Below are positions 18,002-28,381 of a stretch of DNA of 64,000 bases, piece by piece. The notes below the pieces were generated by a model. That model was not told the DNA's origin. It was given only the letters and a program-made list of their open reading frames with translations, and ran no database searches. The stretch spans positions 717,237 through 781,236 of the forward strand of contig CAWIOP010000004.1 of NCBI GenBank assembly GCA_963837755.1, read 5' to 3'. This stretch comes from JADGHX01 sp963837755 (GTDB taxonomy: Bacteria; Pseudomonadota; Gammaproteobacteria; Steroidobacterales; Steroidobacteraceae). Each line of letters begins with the position of its first letter. The first letter of the stretch is position 1. Position numbers and translations under genes: made by a program.

Positions 18002-19894
18002 ATGAGCACGTCGTACACCGCGTCCGACATCGAAGTCCTGAGCGGCCTGGAGCCCGTGCGGCGCCGGCCAGGCATGTACACCCACACCTCGCGCCCGAAC
18101 CATCTGGCGCACGAGGTCATCGATAACAGCGTCGACGAGGCGCTGGCGGGCCACTGCAAGGAAATAGCCGTCACGCTCTACAAGGACGGCTCGTTCGAAG
18201 TGGCCGACGACGGCCGCGGCATGCCCGTGGACATCCACCCAAAAGAGAAGGTGAGCGGCGTAGAGCTCATCCTCACCCGCCTGCACGCCGGCGGTAAGTT
18301 CAGCGACAAGACCTACCAGTTCTCCGGCGGCCTGCATGGCGTGGGCGTCTCGGTGGTGAACGCGCTGTCGAAGCACCTCGAGTGCCGAATTCGCCGCGGC
18401 GGCAAGGAATACAGCATCGGCTTCAAGGATGGGAAGGTCGACTCGAAGCTGCAGGTGGTTGGCACGGTCGGCCAGCGCAACACCGGCACCACGGTGCGCT
18501 TCTGGCCCGACCCGAAGTTCTTCGACTCGCCGAATTTCTCCGTCCCGCAGCTGAAGCACACGTTGAAGGCGAAAGCCGTGCTGTGCCCCGGCCTGCGCGT
18601 GAAGTTTCTCAACGAGGCCACGGGCGAGAAAGACGAGTGGTTCTTCTCCGGCGACATCGGCGCCTACCTGCTCGACGAGCTGGGCAAGGTCGATCGCCTG
18701 CCGGCCGAGCCCATCTCGGGCAAGAGCGAGCACGCCCACGACAGCATCGACTACGCCATCTGCTGGGCGCCGGATGCGGAAACGCTCGTCAGCGAAAGCT
18801 ACGTCAACCTCATTCCGACCATCGAAGGCGGCACGCACGTCAACGGCCTGCGCACCGGTGTGGCGTCGGCGGTGCGCGACTTCTGCGAGTTCCGAAGCCT
18901 CATTCCCCGCGGCATCAAGCTCACGCCGGAAGATGTGTGGAACAAGGTCTGCTTCGTTCTGTCCATCAAGATCCAGGAGCCGCAGTTCGCCGGCCAGATG
19001 AAAGAGCGCCTCGCCTCGCGCGACGCGGCTGCGCTGGTGGAAACCTACGCGCGCGATTCCCTGGCGCTGTGGCTGAACCGGCATCCGGATGCCGGCGAGA
19101 AGATCGCGCAGTTCGCCATCGAGAACGCGCAGGAGCGGGTGAAGGCCGCCCAGAAGGTGGTGCGCAAGCGCATCGCTTCGGGCCCGGCGCTACCGGGCAA
19201 GCTTGCGGATTGCGTGAGCCAGGAGCCCAAGCGCGGTGAGCTGTTCCTGGTGGAGGGTGACTCCGCCGGTGGCTCCGCCAAGCAGGCGCGTGACCGCGAG
19301 TTCCAGGCCATCATGCCCCTGCGCGGCAAGATCCTGAACACGTGGGAGCTGGATTCGCACGCCATCTCTTCTTCCGAAGAAGTGCACAACATCAGCATCG
19401 CGCTCGGCGTGGAGCCGGGCTCCGCGGACATCAGCCAGCTGCGCTATCACAAGATCTGCATCCTCGCGGACGCGGACTCGGATGGTCAGCACATCGCCAC
19501 GCTGCTGTGCGCGCTGTTCCTGCGGCACTTCCGGCCGCTGGTGCTGGGCGGGCACATTTATGTCGCCATGCCGCCGCTCTATCGCATCGATGCCGGCAAG
19601 CAGGTGTATTACGCGCTCGATGAGGCGGAACGCGACGCCACGCTGAAGAAAATCGAAGCGGCGAACGCGCGCACCAGGCCGAGCGTCACGCGCTTCAAAG
19701 GGCTGGGCGAGATGAACCCGTCCCAGCTTCGAGAAACCACAATCGACCCTTCCACACGCCGCCTCGTGCAGCTCACCATAGACGTGAAAGACGACACGGA
19801 TCAGCTCATGGACAAGCTGCTCGCCAAGAAGCGTGCGTCCGACCGCCGCGAGTGGCTCGAAGAGAAGGGCAACCTTGCCGATGTGCAGGTGTAA
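18002..19894 (+). CDS. parE: DNA topoisomerase IV subunit B
   Basis: ParE is the ATPase subunit of topoisomerase IV, which decatenates chromosomes. The intact 630-residue product has the GHKL ATPase motifs EVIDNSVDEALAG, VADDGRGMPVD and SGGLHGVGVSVVNALS, the TOPRIM motif FLVEGDSAGGSAKQARDR, DADSDGQHIATLL and the C-terminal TRFKGLGEMNPSQL. It lacks the long insert of gammaproteobacterial GyrB, and parC follows 7 bases later, so ParE is the better call. A possible -10 (TATATT, 17933-17938) lies upstream. Confidence 0.96.
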   Translation: MSTSYTASDIEVLSGLEPVRRRPGMYTHTSRPNHLAHEVIDNSVDEALAGHCKEIAVTLYKDGSFEVADDGRGMPVDIHPKEKVSGVELILTRLHAGGKFSDKTYQFSGGLHGVGVSVVNALSKHLECRIRRGGKEYSIGFKDGKVDSKLQVVGTVGQRNTGTTVRFWPDPKFFDSPNFSVPQLKHTLKAKAVLCPGLRVKFLNEATGEKDEWFFSGDIGAYLLDELGKVDRLPAEPISGKSEHAHDSIDYAICWAPDAETLVSESYVNLIPTIEGGTHVNGLRTGVASAVRDFCEFRSLIPRGIKLTPEDVWNKVCFVLSIKIQEPQFAGQMKERLASRDAAALVETYARDSLALWLNRHPDAGEKIAQFAIENAQERVKAAQKVVRKRIASGPALPGKLADCVSQEPKRGELFLVEGDSAGGSAKQARDREFQAIMPLRGKILNTWELDSHAISSSEEVHNISIALGVEPGSADISQLRYHKICILADADSDGQHIATLLCALFLRHFRPLVLGGHIYVAMPPLYRIDAGKQVYYALDEAERDATLKKIEAANARTRPSVTRFKGLGEMNPSQLRETTIDPSTRRLVQLTIDVKDDTDQLMDKLLAKKRASDRREWLEEKGNLADVQV

Positions 19895-19901
19895 CGAATA
19901 G

Positions 19902-22152
19902 ATGGACAAGCAAGAACTGAATTTCGAAGGCATCGAGAAGCAGCCGCTTCGCGTCTTCACCGAGAAGGCGTACCTCGACTACTCGATGTACGTCATCCTC
20001 GACCGCGCGCTGCCCGCGCTCGGCGACGGGCTGAAGCCCGTCCAGCGCCGCATCATCTACGCGATGAGCGAGCTCGCCCTGTCGGCGGGCAACAAGCACA
20101 AGAAATCCGCGCGCACCGTCGGCGACGTCATCGGCAAATTCCATCCGCACGGCGACAGCGCGTGCTACGAGGCGATGGTGCTGATGGCGCAGCCGTTCGC
20201 CTATCGCTACCCCATCGTCGACGGCCAGGGCAACTGGGGCTCGCAGGATGACCCGAAGTCGTTCGCGGCCATGCGCTACACCGAATCGAAGCTCACCCGG
20301 TACGCCGAAGTGTTGCTCGCCGAGCTGGCGCACGGCACGGTGGACTGGCAGCCGAACTTCGACGGCACGCTCGAAGAGCCGGTGATTCTGCCTGCGCGTC
20401 TGCCGAACCTGCTGTTGAACGGCACCTCCGGCATCGCCGTCGGCATGGCCACCGATATCCCGCCGCACAACTTGCGCGAAGTGGCGAACGCCTGCGTTCA
20501 CCTGCTTGAAGAGCCGGAAGCCACCACGCGCCAGCTCCTGAAGTTCGTGAAGGGCCCGGATCTGCCGACGGGCGCAGAGATCATCTCCCCGCGCTCCGAC
20601 CTCGTGGAGATTTACGACAAGGGCGTCGGCAGCTTCAAGGCGCGCGCGACGTATGAGATCGAAGACGGCAACGCCGTCATCACCGCGCTGCCATACCAGG
20701 TGTCCGGCGGCAAAGTGCAGGAGCAGGTGGCGGAGCAGATTCGCGCGAAGAAGCTTCCCATGGTGGAAGACATCCGCGACGAGTCCGACCATGAGAACCC
20801 CACGCGCCTCGTCATCGTGCCGCGCTCGAACCGGGTCGACATGGTGGAGGTGATGAACCACCTCTTCGCCACCACCGACCTCGAGCGCAACTATCGCGTC
20901 AACCTGAACATCATCGGGCTCGACGGCCGGCCGCGCGTCATGGGCCTCAAGGACATCCTGTCCGAGCTGGCTCGAGTTCCGCATCACCACGGTCACGCGC
21001 CGGCTGCAGCACCGCTTCGACAAGGTCAGCAAGCGGCTGCACATCCTCGAAGGCCTGCTCGCCATCTATCTCAATCTCGACGAGGTGATCCGCATCATCC
21101 GTCGCGAGGACGAGCCCAAGCCCGTCCTCATGAAGCGCTTCAAGCTCTCCGAAGAGCAGACCGAAGCCATCCTCGAGACCAAGCTGCGCAATCTCGCCAA
21201 GCTCGAGGAAATGAAGATCCGCGAAGAGCAGAAGGAGCTCGCCCAGGAGCGCGACGAGCTCGAAGCGCTGCTCAAGAGCAAGGCGAAACTGCGCAAGCTC
21301 GTGGCGGAAGAGATCCGCTCGGATGCGGAGAAATACGGTGACGACCGCCGCACCAAGATCATCGAGCGTGAAGCGGCTGTCGCCATCGACGAGACGTCGC
21401 TCATCGCGAACGAGCCGGTCACCGTCATTCTTTCCACGGGCGGTTTCGTCCGCTCAGCCAAGGGACACGAGATCGATCCGCGCACGCTGTCATACAAGAC
21501 GGGCGATGCATTCCTGAGCGTGGCCCGTGGCAAGACACTGCAGAACGCTGTGTTCGTCGACACCACCGGCCGCACCTACACGCTGCCGGCGCACTCGTTG
21601 CCGTCTGCGCGTGGCAATGGCGAGCCGCTGTCAGGTCGCCTGAACCCGCCGGATGGCGCGCGCTTCGTCGGCGTGATCATGGGCGAACCGGAAGATCTGT
21701 GGCTGCTCGCGAGCGATGCGGGCTATGGCTTCACCGTGCGCCTGAAGGAGCTCATCTGCGATCGCCGCGCCGGCAAGAGCGTGCTGAACGTGCCGGAGAA
21801 CTCCGTCGTCCTGCCGCCCGCGTTCGTCGCTTCGCCGGATTCACTGGTGTGCGCCGTGAGCAGCGAAGGCAAGATGCTCGCGTTCAAGGTGGCGGACCTG
21901 CCCGAGATGCCGAAAGGCAAGGGCAACAAGATTTTCGACATCCCCGCCAGGAAAGCAGCGGCCCGTGAGGAGATGCTCACGGCCATTGCCGTGGTGCCGC
22001 CGAACGGCAAGCTCGTCCTGTACTCCGGCGACAAGCAGAAGACGCTGGACTGGGCCGACATCAAGGAATTCCGCGGCCAGCGCGCGCAGCGCGGCTCGGT
22101 GCTGATGCGGGGCTGGCGCGAGGTGGAGCGGCTCGAGGCCCTGCCTGCGTAG
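19902..22152 (+). CDS. parC: DNA topoisomerase IV subunit A, one frameshift
   Basis: ParC is the DNA breakage-reunion subunit. The N-terminal part reads KAYLDYSMYVILDRALPALG, with the quinolone-region HPHGDSACYEAMVLMAQPF and the catalytic tyrosine in AAMRYTESKL. After LKDILSEL an extra base near 20970 shifts the frame, then EFRITTVTRRLQHRFDKV is followed by the long intact remainder with RRSAKGHE-like and QRAQRGSVLMRGW segments. The joined length of about 749 residues is normal. A single extra base in an otherwise clean region is probably an error. Confidence 0.95.
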
Positions 22153-22186
22153 TATGCGTGGGGTGTCGGCGGCGAAAGGAAGAACG

Positions 22187-23728
22187 ATGCGACGACTGGC
22201 ACCCCGAAAGACCCCCGGAAAGACTCCGAAAGCGATTCTCGCGATTTTTCTTGCGGCCGGCGTTCTCGCCGGCTGCGCGGCGCAGCCTCAGAAGGCAGGC
22301 GCTGAGAGCGCTGCGGATACGGCGACAGGCAACAGTGCATCGAAAGTCGCGGATGGCGCCAAAGGCAAGGATGCAGGCAAGTCGAAGGCGCCCGTGCCGC
22401 TCGCGCGCCCCTACACGACGCCTGCCGATCCCTATCCCTCCACATACAAGCCGCCGCAGAGCGTGCCCACGCTCATTCGCGGCGCCACCGTGCTCACCGG
22501 CACCGGCGCCAAGCTCGGTAACGCGGATGTGCTCGTCGTCGACGGCCGCGTCGCTGGCGTTGGCACGAGCCTGCAGGCCCCTGCCGGCGCGCGGGTGATC
22601 GATGCGAACGGTCGCTGGGTGACGCCGGGGCTCATCGACATCCACTCGCACCTTGGCGTGTACCCCAGCCCCACGGTGGGCGGCACGGCCGACGGCAACG
22701 AAGTGACGGCGCCCGTCACGGCGAACGTGTGGGCCGAGCATTCGCTGCATCCGCAGGATCCGGGGTTCACCACTGCGCTCGCGGGCGGCATCACCACGTT
22801 GCAGCTGCTGACGGGCTCGGCAAATCTCATCGGCGGCCGCTCGGTGGTGGTGAAGAATGTGCCTTCGGTCACCGCGCAGGGCATGAAGTTTCCGGGCGCG
22901 CCCTACGGCCTGAAGATGGCGTGCGGCGAGAACCCCAAGCGCGTCTACGGCGGCCGCAATCAGGCACCGATGACCGACATGGCGAACATGGCGGGCTACC
23001 GTGCGCAATGGCTCGAAGCCACGGAATACGTGCGCGACTTCGAGACGTACGAGCAGAAGCGCCTCGCGGGCGACAAAGACGCGAAGCCCCCGAAGCGGGA
23101 TCTGCGGCTCGACACGCTAGCGGGCGTGTTGAAGGGCGAGATCCTCGTGCAGATGCACTGCTACCGCGCGGAGGAAATGGCGGCGGTGATCGATATGTCG
23201 AAGGAATTCGGCTACCACGTCGCCGCGTTTCATCACGGCGTGGAGGCCTACAAGATCGCTAACCTGCTCGCGGACAACGGCACGTGCGGCGCGCTTTGGG
23301 CGGACTGGTGGGGCTTCAAGATGGAAGCGTTCGATGGCATCCAGGAAAACCTCGCGTTCGTCGACGCCGCGCCGAACGGCTGCGCCATCGTGCATTCGGA
23401 TTCTGAAGAGGGCATTCAGCGCCTGAACCAGGAAGCGGCGAAGGGCCTGGCGTTCGGTGAGCGCGTCGGCCTTTCGATTCCGCCGGAGCGGGCCATCAAG
23501 TGGCTCACGGCAAACCCCGCGAAGGCGATGGGCATTCTCGACAGGACCGGCACGCTCGAGGTCGGCAAGATGGGCGATGTCGTGGTGTGGAACGGCACGC
23601 CGTTCAGCGTGTACGCGATGGCAGATCAGGTGCTCATCGACGGCGCGCTGGTGTTCGATCGCGCGAACCCGCCGCCGAAGCCCAGGTCCGACTTCATGCT
23701 CGGGCAGCCGATGGAGGCCGCGCCATGA
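22187..23728 (+). CDS. Lipoprotein amidohydrolase (imidazolonepropionase-like)
   Basis: A metal-dependent amidohydrolase predicted to be an outer-membrane or periplasmic lipoprotein. The start at 22187 follows AAAGGAAG and gives a signal peptide with hydrophobic AILAIFLAAGVLAG and lipobox LAGC. A charged, Ala-rich linker precedes the hydrolase domain, which has the metal motif in TPGLIDIHSHLG, further ligand-containing regions MHCYRAEEM, VAAFHHGVEAYK and VHSDSEEGIQRLNQEAAKGL, and the terminal NPAKAMGILDRTGTLEVG. Substrate is unknown. The stop overlaps the next gene (ATGA), so the two are a coupled pair. Confidence 0.87.
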   Translation: MRRLAPRKTPGKTPKAILAIFLAAGVLAGCAAQPQKAGAESAADTATGNSASKVADGAKGKDAGKSKAPVPLARPYTTPADPYPSTYKPPQSVPTLIRGATVLTGTGAKLGNADVLVVDGRVAGVGTSLQAPAGARVIDANGRWVTPGLIDIHSHLGVYPSPTVGGTADGNEVTAPVTANVWAEHSLHPQDPGFTTALAGGITTLQLLTGSANLIGGRSVVVKNVPSVTAQGMKFPGAPYGLKMACGENPKRVYGGRNQAPMTDMANMAGYRAQWLEATEYVRDFETYEQKRLAGDKDAKPPKRDLRLDTLAGVLKGEILVQMHCYRAEEMAAVIDMSKEFGYHVAAFHHGVEAYKIANLLADNGTCGALWADWWGFKMEAFDGIQENLAFVDAAPNGCAIVHSDSEEGIQRLNQEAAKGLAFGERVGLSIPPERAIKWLTANPAKAMGILDRTGTLEVGKMGDVVVWNGTPFSVYAMADQVLIDGALVFDRANPPPKPRSDFMLGQPMEAAP

Positions 23729-25056
23729 GCTGCGCTCGTCAGCCTTCCTTCGCGGGCGCATGCAGGCACGCGTTTGTGCTCGCTGTTGCCGTTGCGCTCG
23801 GACTCGGTGCGGGGCAAGGGGCCTGCGCGCAGGCCACGCGAGCGGCCGATGTGCTCATCCGCGGCGCGCGCGTTCACACGGTGACCCCGAAGGGAACGCT
23901 CGAAAACGCGGACGTTCTGGTGCGCGGTGGAAAGATCGCCTCTGTCGGTTCCGGCCTCACGGCGCCCGCCGGCGTAACGGTGGTGAACGCAAACGGCCGT
24001 GCGCTCACGCCGGGCATCTTCGGCGGCCTCACGCGTATCGGGCTGCAGGAAGTGCAGATCGAAGCCTCCACCAACGACGGCAACCTTGCCGACACCATGC
24101 CGTTGCACGACATGCAGCTTCGGCCCGAATTCGACCCCACGCCTCAGTTCAATCCGCGCTCCGTCGCTGTGCCGGTTGCACGCGTGGCCGGTGTTACGTG
24201 GACGGTTCTGAGCCCGAGCCACCCGGCATCGGGCGGCGGCATGTTCGTCACCGGACAAGGCTCCGCGGTCTCGCTCGACGGTCGCTTCGACGCCGCATTG
24301 AACGGCAGCCGCTCGCTGTTCGTGGACCTCAGCACCGACACCGTTTCGGTTTCAGGCGGCAGCCGCGCGTCGCAGTTCATGCTGCTCGACCAGGCGGTTC
24401 GCGAGACGCGTTCACCCGCATCGCCGTCGGGGCACGAGCTGCTGCACCCGGCGGGAAGAGACGCACTCACGCGCTATCTTGCGGGCGGTCGTGTCGTGTT
24501 CAAGGCAGACCGCGCAGTCGACATTCGCCAAGCGGTGGCGTTTGCGCAGTCGAACGGCATGAAGCCCGTCATCGCTGGGGGCGCTGAGGCGTGGGTGGTG
24601 GCGAGCTACCTGGCGCGCGCCGGTGTTCCGGTGTTGCTCGATCCCCTGGTCAACCTGCCGGCCAGCTTCGACAAGATGGGCGCGCGCCTCGACAACGCCG
24701 CACTGTTGAGCCGCGCCGGTGTGCGCATCGCCTTCACGCTGGAAGAAGACCCCACGCAGCGCGCCGGTCGGATTCGCCAGGTGGCAGGCAACGCCGTCGC
24801 GCACGGCCTGGCGTCAGACGTGGCGTTGGCCGCGATTACCGCAACTCCCGCGGATATCTTCGGCGTTGGCAGCACGCGCGGCCGAATCGCTCAAGGGCAG
24901 GTGGCGGACCTCGTGCTTTGGTCCGGCGACCCGCTGGAGGTCACGTCGATTGCCGACCAGGTGTGGATCGCGGGCAACGCCATCCAGATGACATCACGCC
25001 AGACCGAGCTGCGCGACCGCTACCTCGAACGCCTGCAACGCCAGCTGGCTCGCTGA
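23725..25056 (+). CDS. Exported amidohydrolase-like protein lacking the HxH metal motif
   Basis: A 443-residue paralogue of the gene before it. The ATG at 23725 overlaps the upstream stop. A signal peptide (AFVLAVAVALGLGAGQG, cleavage near ACAQA) indicates export. The amidohydrolase fold is evident from ADVLIRGARVHTVTPKGTLE, LTPGIFGGLTRIGLQE, SDVALAAITATPADIFGVG and GQVADLVLWSGDPLEVTSIA. Where active members read LIDxHxH this protein reads GIFGGLTRIG, and later histidine ligands are also not evident. It is probably not a metal-dependent hydrolase by itself and may partner with the upstream enzyme. Confidence 0.82.
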   Translation: MSCARQPSFAGACRHAFVLAVAVALGLGAGQGACAQATRAADVLIRGARVHTVTPKGTLENADVLVRGGKIASVGSGLTAPAGVTVVNANGRALTPGIFGGLTRIGLQEVQIEASTNDGNLADTMPLHDMQLRPEFDPTPQFNPRSVAVPVARVAGVTWTVLSPSHPASGGGMFVTGQGSAVSLDGRFDAALNGSRSLFVDLSTDTVSVSGGSRASQFMLLDQAVRETRSPASPSGHELLHPAGRDALTRYLAGGRVVFKADRAVDIRQAVAFAQSNGMKPVIAGGAEAWVVASYLARAGVPVLLDPLVNLPASFDKMGARLDNAALLSRAGVRIAFTLEEDPTQRAGRIRQVAGNAVAHGLASDVALAAITATPADIFGVGSTRGRIAQGQVADLVLWSGDPLEVTSIADQVWIAGNAIQMTSRQTELRDRYLERLQRQLAR

Positions 25057-25091
25057 AGCGCTCAGGCCTGGCCAGGCCGGCGTGACTTTCC

Positions 25092-27164
25092 CTACCGCTC
25101 CGCGCGCAGCACGACCTCTTCCGGCGCGTTGATGAAGTAGCCCTGGATGAACTGCACGCCCAGCTGCCACAGCACCGCCATCGTGTTCGCGTTCTCCACG
25201 CGCTCGGCGATGGTCTGCACTTTGCGCTTGTCGGCGGCCTCCACGAAGCTGCGGACCTTCGCCTGCTGGTCCGCATCCGCGGCCAGGCTCTGCACGATGG
25301 CGCCGTCGATCTTCACGAAGTCGAGCGGGAAGGTGGTGATGAGGCCGAGCGGATCGCGCCCCGACCCGAAAGAGTCGAGCGCGAACCGGAAGCCGCGCTG
25401 GCGCAGGTTGTTGGCGAGGCTCGCCGCCTCGTTCACCTGCGAGGCCGCGATGGACTCGGGAATCTGGAAGCACAGGCGCGAGGGGTCTGCGCGGCTTGCG
25501 CGGATGTGATTGTCGAGCCAGTCCAGGAATGACCCATCGCGCACCGTGTCTTTCGACATGCGCACGAACAGGCAGCCCGGCTTTCTCTGCGCCGCGAACG
25601 ACAGCGACGCGCCCACGACCCAGCGGTCGATGTTCTTCAGCAGATCGTTGCGCTCGGCCGCCGCCATGAATTCCGCCGGCAGCACTTCCTTGCCCTGGCC
25701 GTCGATCATGCGCACGAGCACGTCGAACATGCCGAGGTCGTCGCCCTGCAGGCTCGCCACCGGCTGCTGCACGAGCCGGAAGCGGTTCTCCATGAGCGCC
25801 GCCTTGATGTGCTTCACCCACACCTTGTCGTAGCTCTGCACGCGCGCGTCGTTGTCGGCCTTGTCGGAGGTGACGGCCTGGTTGCCGCCGCGCCCGCGGC
25901 CCTTGCGGCAGGCATCCACGGCATCCGCAATGGTGGCGTCGAGGCTCGGGCCGCTCGGCGTGACCACGCTCAGGCCCACCGTGCAGGTGATGTTCATCGA
26001 CTTCTGCCCGATGCGCACGACCAGCTTGTTGCACTTGGCGATGAGCTGCTCGCTCCACGCCTCGACATCGCGCTCGTTACCGCGCTCGAGCAGCACCAGG
26101 AAGCTGACCCCGCCGAACCGGCCGGCGATGTCCTTGGCATTCAGGTGTTCCTGCAGCACCTTCGCGAGCTCGACGAGCACTGCCTCGCTCGCGCCCGCGC
26201 CGACTTCCTTTTCGATCTCGGCGAACTTGTCGGGCTTCACCAGCGCGAAGTAGCGAACGCCGCCCGGCACCGGCGTGGCGAGCCGCGCGGTGAGCGCCTC
26301 GAGCAGCGGGCGGCGATACAGGAAACCGGTGGAAGGGTCGCGGCGAACCGCGTCCGCGAGATCTTCTGCGAGGCCGCTTGCGTCGCGCGGCCTTGCGGGC
26401 ACCACCATGCGCACGCAAGGTTCGCCGTCGTGCTCGCCGGGGGTGAGCACCATTTCGAGCGGCAGCACAGTGCCATCGGCCAGCACGGCGTTGAGCTGCA
26501 GAGTGTGATCGCTCCAGCGGCCCTGCAGGCATGCGGCCAACGCGCCCTTCAGCGCGGCATGCTTCGATTCTTCGAACAGATCCATGATGGGCTGGCCGAC
26601 GAGGCCGTCGGCGGCCACGACGCCGAACAGCTCGAGCCACGAGGGGTTGGCGTCGACGACGATGCCTTCCTGAATCTGCACGATCGCATCGTTCGAGCGC
26701 TCGAGCACGGTCTCCAGCTGCCGGCGCGCGTCGCGCGCGGACTTCAGAGTGGTTTCGAGCGCGCGCTCCAGGCGAAACGAGCGCAGCTCGCGGGCCATGA
26801 CGCCCTGCAGCCGCGCCGGGCTCGCTATGGAGACAACGTCGCGCGCGCCCTGGGCCATGGCGACGGCCACGCGGCTCTCGTCGAAATTCTCGCCGACCAC
26901 GATGAGGGGAACGGAAGGCGCGAGCTGGTCGCGCACGGCGGCGGCGCCGGCGAGCTCATCGCTGCCGCTGTCGACGAACAGCAGCAGCTCGGGGTTCAGC
27001 TGGGCGAGCGCATCGCCGAGATCGCGAAGCGAAGGGATCCACGTGCAATGGACGGGGTGTCCCGCCCGCCGCAGGATGCTGTTGATCTGCTCGACGGGAT
27101 CGCGGGCCGCGCTCAGAACGATGAGTGGGACTGCGTTCGGCTCGGTCAACGTGAACTCCATCAC
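25092..27164 (-). CDS. fimX: FimX-like degenerate GGDEF-EAL protein (REC-PAS-GGDEF-EAL)
   Basis: The 690-residue product has a REC-like domain (1-125), a PAS domain (about 145-260, NDAIVQIQEGIVVDANPSWL), a GGDEF-like domain (about 275-430) and an EAL-like domain (about 445-690). The GGDEF signature is degraded (RFGGVSFLVLLE) and the EAL motif reads FDVLVRM, with DSFGSGRDPLG for the usual DDFGTG, so neither cyclase nor phosphodiesterase activity is expected. Length and domain order match FimX of Pseudomonas and Xanthomonas, a c-di-GMP receptor controlling type IV pilus assembly. No pil gene is adjacent, but fimV lies 8 kb away. The frame is intact. Confidence 0.85.
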   Translation of the reverse strand: MMEFTLTEPNAVPLIVLSAARDPVEQINSILRRAGHPVHCTWIPSLRDLGDALAQLNPELLLFVDSGSDELAGAAAVRDQLAPSVPLIVVGENFDESRVAVAMAQGARDVVSIASPARLQGVMARELRSFRLERALETTLKSARDARRQLETVLERSNDAIVQIQEGIVVDANPSWLELFGVVAADGLVGQPIMDLFEESKHAALKGALAACLQGRWSDHTLQLNAVLADGTVLPLEMVLTPGEHDGEPCVRMVVPARPRDASGLAEDLADAVRRDPSTGFLYRRPLLEALTARLATPVPGGVRYFALVKPDKFAEIEKEVGAGASEAVLVELAKVLQEHLNAKDIAGRFGGVSFLVLLERGNERDVEAWSEQLIAKCNKLVVRIGQKSMNITCTVGLSVVTPSGPSLDATIADAVDACRKGRGRGGNQAVTSDKADNDARVQSYDKVWVKHIKAALMENRFRLVQQPVASLQGDDLGMFDVLVRMIDGQGKEVLPAEFMAAAERNDLLKNIDRWVVGASLSFAAQRKPGCLFVRMSKDTVRDGSFLDWLDNHIRASRADPSRLCFQIPESIAASQVNEAASLANNLRQRGFRFALDSFGSGRDPLGLITTFPLDFVKIDGAIVQSLAADADQQAKVRSFVEAADKRKVQTIAERVENANTMAVLWQLGVQFIQGYFINAPEEVVLRAER

Positions 27165-27228
27165 ACAAGGCTCGCCAAAGACCGGCGAATTCTAGCCCGC
27201 GTTGCAATCCGTGCGCTTGCGATGCCAC

Positions 27229-28260
27229 TCACTTTGCGATGAAGCGCGCGGGCAAGCTCAGCTTGGCCGGAGCGCCTTCCACCTCCCGCACCAGACGTGG
27301 GACGAGGTAGCCGGGCATGCGCGCGGCAAGCTCGCCGGCCAGCTCCTGTGCCCGCGCTTCGGGCAGGTCGAAATGCGCGGCGCCGGCCACCCTGTCGAGC
27401 ACGTGCAGGTAGTAGGGAAGCACGCCGGCGTCGAAGAGCGCGCGGGACAGCTCTGCCAGCACCTCTGCGTCGTCGTTGACCCCTTTTAGAAGCACCGTCT
27501 GGTTCAGCAACGTGGCACCGTGCTGGCGCAGTTGCGTGCAGGCGGTGCGCACGCTCTCATCGATCTCGTTTGCGTGGTTGGCGTGAAGCACGAAGGCCAC
27601 TGGCCAGGGCAAGCGCTTCAACCATTCGATGAGGCCTGCATCAACGCGAGAGGGCAGCACAACCGGTTGGCGGGTGTGCAAACGAAGGCGTCGGATGTGG
27701 GGGATCTTCGCGAGCTCATCGGTGAGCGAGGTGAGTCGCGAGTCGCTCAGGGAGAGCGGGTCGCCACCGCTGAGGATGATTTCTTCCAGCGAGGCGTCGC
27801 TGGCGATCTCGTCGAGCGCCTCGCGAAAGCGGGTGGATTCGCCCACCTGCTCCGAGTAGGGGAATTCACGGCGGAAGCAATACCGGCAGTGAACCGCGCA
27901 GGCTGAGGTCGTGATGAGAAGGGCCCGGCCGCGGTACTTTTGCAGGAGGCCGGGAGCGCGGCGCGCGGCCTGGTCGCCCACCGGATCGGCGACGAAATCG
28001 GGCACCAGCTCGCCCTCGGCCGCGATGGGCAGCACCTGGCGGAGCAGGGGGTCGTTCACGTCTCCACGGCGCATGCGCGCCACATAGCCGAGGGGCACGC
28101 GCAGGCCAAACTTCGAGGCCGCCGCGCGGGCCGGGGCCACAAGGGCCGGATCGAGGCCCAACGCCTCCACGAGCGCCTGCGGCGACGTGATGGCCTGGGC
28201 CATCTCGCTTTTCCAGCTGATCGGAGCCTGGTGGCGGGTGAGAGGGGATGCCGTTATCAT
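27229..28260 (-). CDS. epmB: EF-P beta-lysylation protein EpmB (lysine 2,3-aminomutase-like)
   Basis: EpmB is a radical SAM, PLP-dependent aminomutase that converts lysine to beta-lysine for attachment to EF-P. The 343-residue frame contains the radical SAM cluster CAVHCRYCFRREFPY, IILSGGDPLSLSD and the PLP-lysine region LLNQTVLLKGVND. It is divergent from efp, with 121 bases between the starts, the classical arrangement, and epmA is also in the window. Confidence 0.94.
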   Translation of the reverse strand: MITASPLTRHQAPISWKSEMAQAITSPQALVEALGLDPALVAPARAAASKFGLRVPLGYVARMRRGDVNDPLLRQVLPIAAEGELVPDFVADPVGDQAARRAPGLLQKYRGRALLITTSACAVHCRYCFRREFPYSEQVGESTRFREALDEIASDASLEEIILSGGDPLSLSDSRLTSLTDELAKIPHIRRLRLHTRQPVVLPSRVDAGLIEWLKRLPWPVAFVLHANHANEIDESVRTACTQLRQHGATLLNQTVLLKGVNDDAEVLAELSRALFDAGVLPYYLHVLDRVAGAAHFDLPEARAQELAGELAARMPGYLVPRLVREVEGAPAKLSLPARFIAK

Positions 28261-28348
28261 GCGCGACTTTTCACGGGCTGCGCCCGGGGTTCAACAGGGT
28301 CGAAGCGACCCTGTTCATATAGCGGCGCGAAACGCGCCGAACAGATAC

Positions 28349-28367
28349 GAGGCCATTGTACGGCCTC
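28349..28367 (+). promoter_or_regulatory. Small hairpin in the efp leader
   Basis: GAGGCC-ATTGTAC-GGCCTC is a perfect six-pair stem ending 15 bases before the efp ATG. It could affect ribosome access or be incidental. No T-run follows. Confidence 0.3.
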
Positions 28368-28381
28368 ATTGTGAGCATCAA

